Shown piece after piece: positions 44,116 to 52,869 of a stretch of DNA of 64,000 nt. The DNA comes from Streptomyces sp. Tu6071. GTDB lineage: Bacteria; Actinomycetota; Actinomycetes; Streptomycetales; Streptomycetaceae. The position numbers and the translations under genes are program-made. The stretch covers positions 1-64,000 of the forward strand of contig NZ_CM001166.1 in the NCBI RefSeq assembly GCF_000213055.1, written 5' to 3'. The notes under the pieces are model-generated. The model searched no databases. It worked only from the letters and a program-made list of their open reading frames with translations, and was not told the origin of the DNA. Position 1 is the first letter of the stretch. Every line of letters starts with the position of its first letter.

Positions 44116-44634
44116 TCACTGGCCGTCGACCGGGATCCAGCTGGACTTCGCCTCAGGCTGGTAGTACTTGCCCGTGGGCTTGTCGTAGCGGAGGACCTTG
44201 AGGTAGACGTTGCCGTCCTCCCGGTAATTCTTGTTGCACTTGACCCAGGTGTTCGCCCCTGTGCTGTTGTAACAGCCGAAGGGCTCGCGACCGTAGTCGG
44301 TGTAGACGATGGTGACAGAGGACCGGCCGTCCGCCTGCGTGTCACCGGAGAAGACGACGTCACCGTAGGGCTGGAAGCAGCCCTGAGAACCAATGGTCAC
44401 CGTCAATCCGAGACAGACACGGTCCACCGCGGCCGCCTTCGAGAGCCCTGTGGAAGGCTCCTCGCCCGGCGCTACGGGCGTGCCCTCGACCATCTCGATG
44501 TCGGCCGGGAGGGTCACTTCCACCATCCCCGGCGGCGCCTCGTCAGCCACCGCCGGCGACACGGTCAGGACAGAAAAAGCGAGTGCCGCCGCACCCGACA
44601 GAACGCTCCACCGAGCTCGCTTGCTTGCACGCAT
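44116..44634 (-). CDS. Small secreted protein with four cysteines
   Basis: 172 residues from ATG 44634. The signal peptide (WSVLSGAAALAFSVLTVSPA, cleavage after VADA-like AVA) is followed by a domain with cysteines in DRVCLGLTV, GSQGCFQPYG, FGCYNSTGANTW and VKCNKNYRED, probably two disulfides. The C-terminus is basic and Tyr-rich. No family recognised. It is convergent with the lipoprotein gene; both lie inside the segment bracketed by the ligase-end duplication. Confidence 0.68.
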   Translation of the reverse strand: MRASKRARWSVLSGAAALAFSVLTVSPAVADEAPPGMVEVTLPADIEMVEGTPVAPGEEPSTGLSKAAAVDRVCLGLTVTIGSQGCFQPYGDVVFSGDTQADGRSSVTIVYTDYGREPFGCYNSTGANTWVKCNKNYREDGNVYLKVLRYDKPTGKYYQPEAKSSWIPVDGQ

Positions 44635-44756
44635 ACCTGCTACCCCACCCCTGGCCCTCACGGACCGTAACTCCATCTGTGAATAAGATGTGATGGTAAT
44701 GGATCTCTGAGGTAGAAGAAACGCGAGATCAATGCCTACCGTCACCCGTCCTGGCC

Positions 44757-44860
44757 CGGCGCCAGGCCCCTGACCCTCGCCGATGCCGCAGTCACGGTGG
44801 AGGCGCTCATGCCCCCCACACACACGCCACCCTCACCGTCAGCCGCCTGCGCGCCTGACC
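44757..44860 (+). pseudogene. Partial duplicate of the DNA ligase 3' end
   Basis: Reads PLTLADAAVTVEAL, then in another frame HATLTVSRLRA and a stop, matching LHLTDAALEVEVL ... HATATVTRLRT of the ligase. The non-coding sequence after the stop (GGCGGGCGAGTACCCGCGGG) also matches 43365-43390, so about 200 bp has been duplicated, including the spacer. Confidence 0.6.
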
Positions 44861-44998
44861 CGACAACACCAAGTGGGCCGCTTCGGGAGGGGCGGGCGAG
44901 TACCCGCGGGTCGCGGGGAGCAGGGTGCCGGGCCGCTGCACCCGTGCACCCCGCGAGCGCCCTCACCCGCACCGGCCCCCGGGCGGATCGTCACTTTC

Positions 44999-45376
44999 AT
45001 GGGCGAGGACGACGACAGCGGCGGGATGGAGCCGGGCGGGCCCGAGGATCCGGACTACCTGGTGGGCGAGCGCACCAGCCGCCCCACCGCGGCAGAGCGG
45101 CGGGAGGAGGCGGAGGGGCTGTCCCGGCCGCTCGGCGACCCGGACGAGGCCGCGCACCGCTCCGCGCGCGGGCCCGCCCCCGGGCCGGTAGCGGGGAGAG
45201 AGGTGCGCGTTCCCGTCCAGCCCGGCCCGCAGGACCGCGAGCAGTTGCCCCGCCCCACCGAGCCCGCGCCCCAGGCCTCGCCCACGCCCGCATCGGGCTC
45301 GGCCGAGGAGGGCGGCGCCGGGACGTCACCGCGCCCGCACGGCCCGCAGGAGCCGTCGGCGCAGGCCGGAGGGTGA
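44999..45376 (+). CDS. Disordered acidic hypothetical protein
   Basis: 125 residues from ATG 44999: GEDDDSGGMEPGGPEDPDYL and a Pro/Ala/Glu-rich rest with no predicted fold. The ribosome site is weak. The amino-acid composition and GC3 suggest that it is translated, but it may be a partner of the next gene, 95 bp downstream. Function unknown. Confidence 0.45.
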   Translation: MGEDDDSGGMEPGGPEDPDYLVGERTSRPTAAERREEAEGLSRPLGDPDEAAHRSARGPAPGPVAGREVRVPVQPGPQDREQLPRPTEPAPQASPTPASGSAEEGGAGTSPRPHGPQEPSAQAGG

Positions 45377-45471
45377 GTGCGCTCACCTGCCCGCTCCCTG
45401 GCCCTGCGACCACGCCGCATGAAAAGCTGCAGGCCACATCTACTCTCTGGCCGCAGCGAAGCGAGGCGCGC

Positions 45472-45900
45472 ATGAGGACCACCCGGCAACAGCGGCGCCG
45501 CTCGCGCGCGCTCTTCCGCAGCGCCCGCTCGGCGGTGAAAGGACTGCGCCTGCCCGAGGGGGCCGGCCTCGAGGAGGCGGCCGTGCGCGTCGCCCTGCAC
45601 ATCGGCAGGCCCCTGGCTCTCCTGCCCGCTGAGGAGCTGCCCCTCAACGGCGCCCTGACTCGCGCCATGGACGGCACCCTCGCCGTCCGCGTCCCCGTCC
45701 GCGGCGCGTTTCGGGAGCAGCCGGATACCTATCTCGTGCACCTGGCCTGCCGGGGCCTGGCCCGCGCCCTCCTCGGCGTTCCCGGGGATCCCCGTGCGGG
45801 CATCGACTACCGCACCGAGCCGGAGCGGCTCGTCGAGCTGACCGCCACCGAACTCGGCGTGCGCCTGCGGCCCGCCACCGCCGACGCACACGGCCTCTGA
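45472..45900 (+). CDS. Hypothetical protein, regulator-component-like
   Basis: 142 residues from ATG 45472. RTTRQQRRRSRALFRSARSA is strongly basic, followed by VRVALHIGRPLALLPAEELP and RVPVRGAFREQPDTYLVHLA. The arrangement of an LP-GRPL-LLP stretch before a short strand resembles Streptomyces ImmA/IrrE-like regulator components, but there is no HExxH. It could be an inactive member or an unrelated family. It is followed by the 26-bp minisatellite. Confidence 0.55.
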   Translation: MRTTRQQRRRSRALFRSARSAVKGLRLPEGAGLEEAAVRVALHIGRPLALLPAEELPLNGALTRAMDGTLAVRVPVRGAFREQPDTYLVHLACRGLARALLGVPGDPRAGIDYRTEPERLVELTATELGVRLRPATADAHGL

Positions 45901-45999
45901 CCCGCGCGGGCGGGGGTGTGCCTCAGCGGGTCGCGTTGGGCAGCGCGCGCCCGCACACCATCGCGTCCATCTGTCACATCATCTACTTGAGCCCTCAAC

Positions 46000-46117
46000 G
46001 TACCGCCGCCGCGCCGCGCGGGCCCGTACCGCCGCCGCGCCGCGCGGGCCCGTACCGCCGCCGCGCCGCGCGGGCCCGTACCGCCGCCGCGCCGCGCGGG
46101 CCCGTACCGCCGCCGCG
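46000..46117. repeat. 26-bp minisatellite
   Basis: Four perfect 26-bp units beginning GTACCGCCGCCGCGCCGCGC (46000-46103) and a partial fifth unit GTACCGCCGCCGCG. The adjoining GGCGG at 46132 can pair with it. It is intergenic between the gene ending at 45900 and a decayed minus-strand gene. The unit is related to but distinct from those at 31881 and 40558. Confidence 0.9.
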
Positions 46118-46124
46118 GAGCTCG

Positions 46125-46690
46125 TCCATGACGGCGGCGACTTCGTCCGTGCGGCGGGGTTCACGGTCCAGGAGACCTGGCACATCCCGGCCTCCACGAT
46201 CAGGGCGCTCAGCTCGCGGATGCGGCCGCACCCCTGGCACAGCCCAGCCGCATCAGCGCGCCCGCGGTCCGTGCACGGCAGGGCTTGTCGGACACGCTCG
46301 CGGGCGGCAGCCTCCTCCCGCTCGCGAGCGGCTCGTTCCCGTGCGGCGGCACGCATGCGGTCGCTGCGCGCGCTGGGCGGCATGGCGCCGCTGCCGGCCC
46401 GCGGCCTCGTGCTCGGTGCGCGCGCAGCCGCTCCTCGAGGACGCGCTGGCGCTCGGCGGTGGGGAGGTCGGCTGCTCCTGGTCGAGCTCGGCACCGAGGC
46501 GGGAGCGGTGCGCGCGGCGGACGTGGATCACGTTGCCGCAGCTCTCGCAGGGCTGGTTGGTGTCCAGGCTGATCCCGTCGTCGCACCGCAGGTCCGAGCA
46601 GGCCGGGCGAGGCTGCGGTGCAGCAACCACGGGTAGGGCTGGCGGATCATCACCAGGCCCCGGCTCCGCGCGATCCGGGTCGTCGCCAGT
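46125..46690 (-). pseudogene. Frameshifted zinc-ribbon protein remnant
   Basis: Consecutive frames read LLHRSLARPARTCG, then RCDDGISLDTNQPCESCGNV, then AERQRVLEERLRAHRARGRG, then REREEAAARERVRQALPCTD ... LCQGCGRIRELSALIVEAGM, and TDEVAAVMDELRG. Joined, these form the C-terminal part of a common Streptomyces protein with two zinc ribbons separated by a coiled coil. At least three frameshifts and no start make it a pseudogene. Confidence 0.6.
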
Positions 46691-46863
46691 GGAGCGCCGG
46701 TACGTAGGGATGTCGTTGCGTGAACCGATGCTGCGTCTGTGGAGCATGCCTCGCAGTGTGCTTGCCCCACCCGCGTGAGCTGGGCTTTTCGCTCCCTGAG
46801 TGAGCGAGCAGGTGTGACCGAACAGCCGCCCTGGATGTCAGTGCTGGCTGCTTACATGATCCC

Positions 46864-48033
46864 ATGGACACCGTGCACACGACCGCTGCCCTCCTCCCGG
46901 ACCCCGCCGAACTCCGCGCGCACCTGCGCGCGCTGGCAGTGCTGGACCAGGCGATCTGCCGCGACCCGCGGTTCCCCCGCTATTCCTTCTCCACCACCTG
47001 GGGGCCTGGGACGGAGGCGGCCTTGATGGACAACGGCTCGGGTGACGACTTCTCCGTCCTCTTCACCCCGGTCGGTGTGCTCGTCCGCGGCTTCGACCAC
47101 GAGTCGGAGATGAGCCCGTACGCCACGGACGACGAACAGGTCTGGCCCGGTGTCATCGACGAGGTGCCCGCCGCGCTGCGCCCGCTCCTGGACGACCCGA
47201 CCTTCGTCGACGAGGGCCTCGGCGCCCCGCGGGTCACCGCCTGCCTGTGGTGGGAGACCGGCGCCAACGCCTGGCGCACCGGCTCGGGCATCGAGTTCCC
47301 CTCGGGCAACCCGGACCCGGACGGCTCCGGACACCTCTTCCACCTCCTCACCGACCGCTCCCCCGAGGCCGCCCAGTCCCACTTCGAGGAGGCCTACGGG
47401 CGGCCCGTCCCCCTCGACACCGTCCGCCACGTCCTCGCGGGCCATCCCCTGGCCCCCGAAGCCGCCCGCGGCCTCAACCCGGCCGCCCTCTCCGACGAGG
47501 CACTGCTCGGCCGGATCGCCGCCAACCCCGAGGTCGGGGCCTACCTCGCCCGCGACGGCGAGTTCGACCTCACGCGGACCGACCCCATCGAGCCGATCAC
47601 CCTGCCCGGCGGTCTCCCGGTGGAGCCCGTGGCCGGCTGCAGCGCGGGAGGCACCCACTACCTCTGCGGCCCGGCTGGCTCCGACCGCGTCCGCCCCGTC
47701 CTCTACACCGACTCCGAGGGCCAGGCTTCCCTCATCGCGGAATCCCTCGCCGAGGCCCTGACCCTGGCCATCGCCCTTCCCTCCTGGCACGACGCCCTGG
47801 CCGGCGTTCGTCCCCCCGCGCTCAACACCGACTACCTTGAGGACAACCCGGACCACCCCGAGGTCCGCGACCGCCTCCTCGCCGCCCTCCGCCTACCCCC
47901 GGCCACCGAGCCCGAGGTCCTGACCCGCCTCCTCACCACGGCCGCCCGCACCGTCCCGGACGGCTACCTCCCTTCGGTCGAAGGCGACGAAGACACCACC
48001 TTCGAACCGATGCTCCGTCTACCGACCGAGTAG
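46864..48033 (+). CDS. Conserved hypothetical protein, 389 aa
   Basis: From ATG 46864: AHLRALAVLDQAICRDPRFP, SVLFTPVGVLVRGFDHESEM, WPGVIDEVPAALRPLLDDPT and GLNPAALSDEALLGRIAANP. It is an alpha/beta cytosolic protein with no visible catalytic motif. A 73-bp piece of this gene (47476-47548) reappears beside the CRISPR array at 55524 with a few substitutions. It may belong to a family expanded in this strain. It is monocistronic. Function unknown. Confidence 0.7.
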   Translation: MDTVHTTAALLPDPAELRAHLRALAVLDQAICRDPRFPRYSFSTTWGPGTEAALMDNGSGDDFSVLFTPVGVLVRGFDHESEMSPYATDDEQVWPGVIDEVPAALRPLLDDPTFVDEGLGAPRVTACLWWETGANAWRTGSGIEFPSGNPDPDGSGHLFHLLTDRSPEAAQSHFEEAYGRPVPLDTVRHVLAGHPLAPEAARGLNPAALSDEALLGRIAANPEVGAYLARDGEFDLTRTDPIEPITLPGGLPVEPVAGCSAGGTHYLCGPAGSDRVRPVLYTDSEGQASLIAESLAEALTLAIALPSWHDALAGVRPPALNTDYLEDNPDHPEVRDRLLAALRLPPATEPEVLTRLLTTAARTVPDGYLPSVEGDEDTTFEPMLRLPTE

Positions 48034-48335
48034 GACAGCCCCACCGCGCGCCGCCTTCCAGATGCCACGCACCGCCACGGCGACGCCATGACGGTCTGCC
48101 CTCGCGCACCTGCCCAGGGAACTGTTCGGAGGCGGGCGACTCGGTGAACTGGTGGGGACCACGCTGTCGGGTGAGACCGGCCGAGTTGACGGGCGCTCTC
48201 CAGACGCTGTCCCGTGTGTACAGCTCCCGCCGTCCTCTGCCGCCGTTGCCTCTCCCACGCACATCCCCTCCGTCGGCGGCCGGTCCACTGGTGGACGGAA
48301 CACCTGGAGTCAACTTCCGCAATAGGCTCTGGACC

Positions 48336-48908
48336 GTGACGCACCCGCTCCCTTCAAAGGTCTTGAAAGACTTCCTCCAGTTGCTCCGCCCAGGCGATGT
48401 AGTGGCTGGGATGGTAAGCCGGGTCGAGACCTTTGGCGTGTTCGTCGATCTCGACGGAGCGCCGGAGACTTCGGTCGGGTTCATTCCTCCGCCCGAGGTT
48501 TCGTGGCAATGGATCTCCTCTGCCCATGAAGTGGTATCGCTGGGGCAGCGTGTGAGTGCTGAGGTTCTGGCCCTGGACACCGAGTTGCATGGGCAGGCTG
48601 TGCTGTCCTTGGCCGCCCTGCAGGAAAATCCATGGCTGGTCTGGGCTGAGCGCGTGGGCAGCATTGTCAGTGGTCGGGTCACCAAGGTCGTGCCGTTCGG
48701 CGCCTTCGTGGATCTTGGTAATGGGATTGCAGGGCTGATTCACAGCTCCGAACTGCTCGCAGCAGAGCCTGCCAGGGAAATTCGTGTGGGTGATGCGATG
48801 ACCGCGCGGATCGCCGTGGCCGACCCGCCGATGCGGCGCATTCGTCTGTCGCTCAACGGAGTAGGCCACGGCGCAGCAGCCGACTGGCCCGGTCAGCTCG
48901 GCGGGTGA
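48336..48908 (+). CDS. Protein with two S1 RNA-binding domains
   Basis: 190 residues if started at GTG 48336; the frame is open further upstream but without RNA-binding sequence. Domain one is LRPGDVVAGMVSRVETFGVF and domain two VGSIVSGRVTKVVPFGAFVD, both ending in the SLAALQENPW / LSLNGVG strands. Such proteins bind RNA or ribosomes, as in S1- or YugI-like factors. It is followed, with GTGA overlap to an alternative start, by a small gene. A GNRA-loop hairpin (48910-48925) follows the stop. Confidence 0.75.
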   Translation: MTHPLPSKVLKDFLQLLRPGDVVAGMVSRVETFGVFVDLDGAPETSVGFIPPPEVSWQWISSAHEVVSLGQRVSAEVLALDTELHGQAVLSLAALQENPWLVWAERVGSIVSGRVTKVVPFGAFVDLGNGIAGLIHSSELLAAEPAREIRVGDAMTARIAVADPPMRRIRLSLNGVGHGAAADWPGQLGG

Positions 48909-49009
48909 CCTCCGCGCGAGCGGAGCGGACCCCACGAGGGCAAGGGCCGCCTCGCGCGGCGCCGTTTGACCTCCGCGCGCGCGAGGGTAGGCCCCCGCGC
49001 TACGGACAG

Positions 49010-49252
49010 GTGTTGGTGCTCGTCTACCGGTACATCGAGCAGGTGAATCGCAACCGGAGCGTCCGGATGGTCGTGTACCTCGTGGATCTTGGCGAGGGGG
49101 CCCTCCCGGTGAACGCGGCGAAAAACCTCCTGCTGGAGGAGGCGAGCGGTGGCGAGGAGGCGGCGAAGGCGGCATGGCAGGACGCGGGCCTGCCCGAAGC
49201 GGGCGTGGTGACGTACGCGGAGTTGGACCGGGCGCGCGGCAGACTCCGCTGA
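49010..49252 (+). CDS. Small conserved hypothetical protein
   Basis: 80 residues from GTG 49010; the frame is open back to 48905. VLVYRYIEQVNRNRSVRMVV and the helical ALPVNAAKNLLLEEASGGEE form a compact domain. No family is recognised. It ends 58 bp before the MurG-like gene. The start is uncertain because the upstream sequence repeats the hairpin of the preceding gene. Confidence 0.45.
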   Translation: MLVLVYRYIEQVNRNRSVRMVVYLVDLGEGALPVNAAKNLLLEEASGGEEAAKAAWQDAGLPEAGVVTYAELDRARGRLR

Positions 49253-49310
49253 CCCGGCGACCAAGCTGGAAGCGGCGGTCGTTCTCGAGGTCGGCCGTTA
49301 AAGTTCCTGT

Positions 49311-50483
49311 GTGGCTATCACCTCTCACCCCCCTCTGGTTCTCCGTCTGGTCGTGACGGGGGGAGGCACGGGCGGGCATACCTACCCGGCCCTGACCGCT
49401 GTGCGTACGTTGCGGGAGCTGTTGAGGGCGCGGGGGCGTTCTCTCGATGTGCTGTGGATCGGCAGCGCCGACAGTTTGGAGGCGCGTGTTGCCGAGGCAG
49501 AGGGGATCGCGTTCACGGCGGTGGCCACGGGGAAGGTGAGGCGCTCGTCGAATCCGTTGAGGATGGTCTCGCCTGCGAATGTGCGGGACATGGCGCGCGT
49601 TCCGCTCGGTGTGGCGCAGGCGCGCAAGGCGGTCGCGGGTTTCCGGCCACATGTGGTGCTCGCGACGGGCGGGTACGTGGCTGTGCCGACGGGGCTCGCT
49701 GCCCGGATGTGCAGGGTTCCGCTTGTGCTGCATGAGCAGACGGTGCGGCTGGGGCTGGCCAACCGGAGGCTCGCGGGGAGCGCCTCTCGGATCGCGGTCT
49801 CCTCGGAGTCGACGCTGCCGCTTCTGCCGGAGAGTGTGCGCTCTCTCGCGGTGGTCACGGGAAATCCGGTGCGTCCAGAGGTGCTGACCGGGCATCCGGG
49901 CAAGGCCGTGGCGGCCCTGGGGCTGGGCTTCGATCTGGCCCTGCCCACGGTCTACGTCACGGGCGGGGCGCAGGGCTCGCAGCAGATCAACGAGGTCGTC
50001 GGCGGGGAGCTGCCGTGGCTCTTGGAGCGGGCCAACGTGGTGCACCAGTGTGGTCCTGCGCATTACGAGTCGCTGGCCGCGCGTGCGGCGACGCTTCCTG
50101 CTCACCTGGCGGTCCGCTACCACGTGACGCCCTTTGTCGGCGCGGAGCTGCCCGATGTGCTGGCCTTGGCCTCCGTGGTGATCTCGCGCAGTGGCGCGGG
50201 GACGCTCGCCGAGCTGACTGCCCTGGGCAAGCCGGCGGTCTTCATTCCACTCGCGTCGGCGGCCGGGAATGAGCAGGCCCACAATGCCCGGCACCTGGAG
50301 GAGTCCGGCGCGGCCGTCGCGCTCGTGGGAGAGGTCGGCGGGGAACGGCTCCGCGCGGCGGTGGCCCCCCTGCTGGAAGATCCTTTGCGCAGGGAGGCCA
50401 TGGCTGTGGCGGCACGGGCTCAGGGTCGCCCGGATGCGGCGGACAGGCTGGTGGACGTGCTGCTGACCGCCGCATCGGAATGA
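49311..50483 (+). CDS. MurG-like N-acetylglucosaminyltransferase paralogue
   Basis: 390-residue GT28 enzyme. The N-terminal motif VTGGGTGGHTYPAL and C-terminal SRSGAGTLAEL (near 302) and NEQAHNARHLEES are the MurG acceptor and UDP-GlcNAc sites. Essential MurG normally lies in the dcw cluster; this copy sits beside sugar and ATP-grasp genes, so it is an extra GT28 probably used in secondary metabolism or as a resistant MurG. Short hydrophobic patches near 110 (GFRPHVVLATGGYVAVP) suit membrane association. GTG 49311 is the chosen start. Confidence 0.82.
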   Translation: MAITSHPPLVLRLVVTGGGTGGHTYPALTAVRTLRELLRARGRSLDVLWIGSADSLEARVAEAEGIAFTAVATGKVRRSSNPLRMVSPANVRDMARVPLGVAQARKAVAGFRPHVVLATGGYVAVPTGLAARMCRVPLVLHEQTVRLGLANRRLAGSASRIAVSSESTLPLLPESVRSLAVVTGNPVRPEVLTGHPGKAVAALGLGFDLALPTVYVTGGAQGSQQINEVVGGELPWLLERANVVHQCGPAHYESLAARAATLPAHLAVRYHVTPFVGAELPDVLALASVVISRSGAGTLAELTALGKPAVFIPLASAAGNEQAHNARHLEESGAAVALVGEVGGERLRAAVAPLLEDPLRREAMAVAARAQGRPDAADRLVDVLLTAASE

Positions 50484-50497
50484 GTGTCCGCCGCGGC

Positions 50498-51649
50498 CTA
50501 GGCCTGGGGAGTGATGGTTGTCGCTTCGAGCGCGGCGCGTAGGGCGTGCACGACGAGGGCGATGTCGGCCTCGGTGAGGTGCTGGTGGAAGGGCAGGCTC
50601 AGGATCTCCTCGCCGGCCTGTTCGGTTGCGGGCAGCGACCGGCTCCAGGGTGCGAAGGCGGGCTGGAGATGGTTGGGCGGGTAGTGCACGCCGACGCCGA
50701 TGTGCGCCTTGCGCAGGTGTGCGAAGACTTCGTCCCGTCGCGGTACGCGGATCTGGCACAGGTGCGGGACGGCGCGGTCGGCGCCGACGTCGATGAGGGG
50801 CACGTCGCGAAGGCCGGAGAGGGCGGTGCGGTAGGCGCGCCAGAGGCGGCGCCGGGTGACGGCGGTCTCGTCGAAGTGGTCGAGCTGGGCGAGGCCGATC
50901 GCGGCGTTGAGCGCCGAGAGCGGGTAGCGCAGTCCGAAGCCGCCTACCTGGTAGGTGGTGGTCTCGGCGCGTTCGCTCTGGGACTGTTCGATTCCCAGCA
51001 GTCTCAGGCGGCGGAGGGTGTGCGCTTCGTCGGGGGTGCGGGGAATGACGGCGCCGCCCTGGCCGCAGGTCAGGTTCTTGATGGCGCCGAAGGAGAAGCA
51101 GGTCAGCACTGAGTTGTCGCTGCCGACGAATCCGGTGCCGTCGGGGTTGCGGGAGCCGAAGGCGTGCGCGGCGTCCTCGATGACCGTGATGCCGCGGTGG
51201 GCGAGGTCCTCGCGGATCGGGGTGAGGTCGATGGCCCGGCCGCCGAAGAGCACCGGCATCACAGCGGTTGTGGCGTCGGTGATCGCTTCTTTGATCAGGT
51301 CCGGGGTGACGCACAGGGTGGTGGCGTCGATGTCGATGAACCGTGGGGTCGCGCCGACGGCGAGGATGGTCTGCACGGTGGCGCAGAACGTCATGGACGG
51401 CACGATCACCTCGGCGCCGGGCTGGACGCCGGCCGCGACGAGCGCCGTGTGGAGCGCGGCGGTCCCGGAGGTCACGGCGACGGCGTCGGGTACGCGGAGG
51501 TAGTGCGCGAGCCTGCGCTCGAACTCTTCGGTGACGTCGGTGTGCCCGTACTGGCCGCTCTCCAGGACGCGGGCGACGGAGGACGCCTCGTCGCCGTAGA
51601 GGAAGGGGCTGGCATTGCGCCTGATGTCGGTGCTCGACGAGTAGCTCAC
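50498..51649 (-). CDS. DegT/DnrJ/EryC1/StrS sugar aminotransferase
   Basis: 383 residues. The PLP lysine is K191 in CFSFGAIKNLTCGQGG, with VIEDAAHAFGS (D159, H162) and AVTSGTAALHTAL for cofactor binding. The family transaminates 3-keto or 4-keto nucleotide sugars to amino sugars. GTG 51649 has AAGGAGG upstream and overlaps the ATP-grasp stop (GTGA). With the 4,6-dehydratase two genes upstream it forms the core of a 4-amino or 3-amino deoxysugar pathway. Confidence 0.86.
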   Translation of the reverse strand: MSYSSSTDIRRNASPFLYGDEASSVARVLESGQYGHTDVTEEFERRLAHYLRVPDAVAVTSGTAALHTALVAAGVQPGAEVIVPSMTFCATVQTILAVGATPRFIDIDATTLCVTPDLIKEAITDATTAVMPVLFGGRAIDLTPIREDLAHRGITVIEDAAHAFGSRNPDGTGFVGSDNSVLTCFSFGAIKNLTCGQGGAVIPRTPDEAHTLRRLRLLGIEQSQSERAETTTYQVGGFGLRYPLSALNAAIGLAQLDHFDETAVTRRRLWRAYRTALSGLRDVPLIDVGADRAVPHLCQIRVPRRDEVFAHLRKAHIGVGVHYPPNHLQPAFAPWSRSLPATEQAGEEILSLPFHQHLTEADIALVVHALRAALEATTITPQA

Positions 51650-52869
51650 GATCCCTCCTTGGGGCGGATGATCGGCCTGAGCAGGGTGCTCGCGCTTTCC
51701 AGGGCCGCGAGCGCTTGGGCTTCCGTGGCGCCTGCGGCGACGATCATGCCGATCTTGTGGCCGGACTGGTCGTGGGGGCGTACGAGATCGCCCGGCTTGG
51801 CGTATATCTCGATATCGGTGATGCCGGGGACACCGCGGGCTTCGGCGATGCCTTCCCACGTGATCAGTTCGCCTTCCGTGGCGTGCGGCGAGCCGATCAG
51901 CTCCAGGGCCGCGTGCGCGGCGCGCGTGGGTGTCAGGTGGTCGTGGAAGGCTTGTCCGAGGGCGAGGGAGATGAGCGCCCGTACGACGTCGATGCCGTAC
52001 GCGGCAGCGAGCAGTCGCGGGATGCCGTCTCCTCCGAGGCGTGCGTTGGCCTCGATGACGTGCTCTTGGCCGTCCGGGCCGAGGACCATGTCGAAGTTCG
52101 CCGGCCCGTTGTCGATGCCGAGCGCACGGCACAGTCGCTCGGCGGTGGCTTCGAGGTGGCGTTGGGCGGGTGGCGCGAGCTGCGCGGTGCGCATTCGCCG
52201 GAGGACGAAGCCCCCGTCGATGAAGTCCTCATCCTTGATGGAGGTCATCACGGCCCTGCCGTCGCGCATGAACACATCGACGGTCACGGGGCGTCCCGGG
52301 ACGAACTCCTCGGCGATCACGGTGCGGGAGGCGGAGTACGAGCGGGCGTACGCGACAGCACCGGAAAGCTCCTCTGGCGCGTCGATCTGGGTCACGCCCT
52401 TGCTGCCCGACCCGTCCGTGGGCTTGATCATGAGCGGGAAGCGCAACCCTGCTGCCTTCGCGACGACTTCTTCCTCGTCCTCCGACGCGATCCACCCGTA
52501 TCCGCTCACCCCGCAGGACGCGGTGATCGCGTGGAAGGCTCCCTTGTCACCGGCGGCGAGCGCGCCCTCCGGGTACACGTAGGGGGCGCAGTAGCGCTGG
52601 CTCAGGGTGTGCCAGGTGGCCAGGGCGGCGTCGCTCGCGCCTCCCACGATCCCGGCGGGACGGACGTCGCCTAGCGCGTCGGCGATGGCGTCGGCGTCCC
52701 GCGTCGAGATGATCATCGTGGCGTCGGCGAAGGGGAGAGCGGGAGCCTCGCTCAGCATGTCGACCGCGATGGTCGGGACTCCTCTGCGCCGGGCCTCCTG
52801 GTAGAGCGGGATCGTCTCCTCCGAGGCACCCAGAACGAGCAGTGCGTCGTGTGGCCAGTTCTCAGGCAT
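51646..52869 (-). CDS. ATP-grasp ligase
   Basis: 407 residues. The ATP-grasp core is PLMIKPTDGSGSKGVTQIDA and EEFVPGRPVTVDVFMRDGRA, and the metal site lies in HVIEANARLGGDGIPRLLAA. The relatives ligate an acyl group to an amine with ATP. Its place between a sugar dehydratase and a sugar aminotransferase suggests it attaches an amino acid or carboxylate to the amino sugar or to a carrier; the substrate is unknown. The start overlaps the dehydratase by 8 nt. Confidence 0.82.
   Translation of the reverse strand: MPENWPHDALLVLGASEETIPLYQEARRRGVPTIAVDMLSEAPALPFADATMIISTRDADAIADALGDVRPAGIVGGASDAALATWHTLSQRYCAPYVYPEGALAAGDKGAFHAITASCGVSGYGWIASEDEEEVVAKAAGLRFPLMIKPTDGSGSKGVTQIDAPEELSGAVAYARSYSASRTVIAEEFVPGRPVTVDVFMRDGRAVMTSIKDEDFIDGGFVLRRMRTAQLAPPAQRHLEATAERLCRALGIDNGPANFDMVLGPDGQEHVIEANARLGGDGIPRLLAAAYGIDVVRALISLALGQAFHDHLTPTRAAHAALELIGSPHATEGELITWEGIAEARGVPGITDIEIYAKPGDLVRPHDQSGHKIGMIVAAGATEAQALAALESASTLLRPIIRPKEGS

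Noticed and set aside
48910..48925. Regulatory RNA at the CTCCGC-GCGA-GCGGAG hairpin
   Set aside because: A similar GNRA hairpin occurs at 41665, but directly after a stop codon it is most simply a terminator; nothing else supports an RNA gene.
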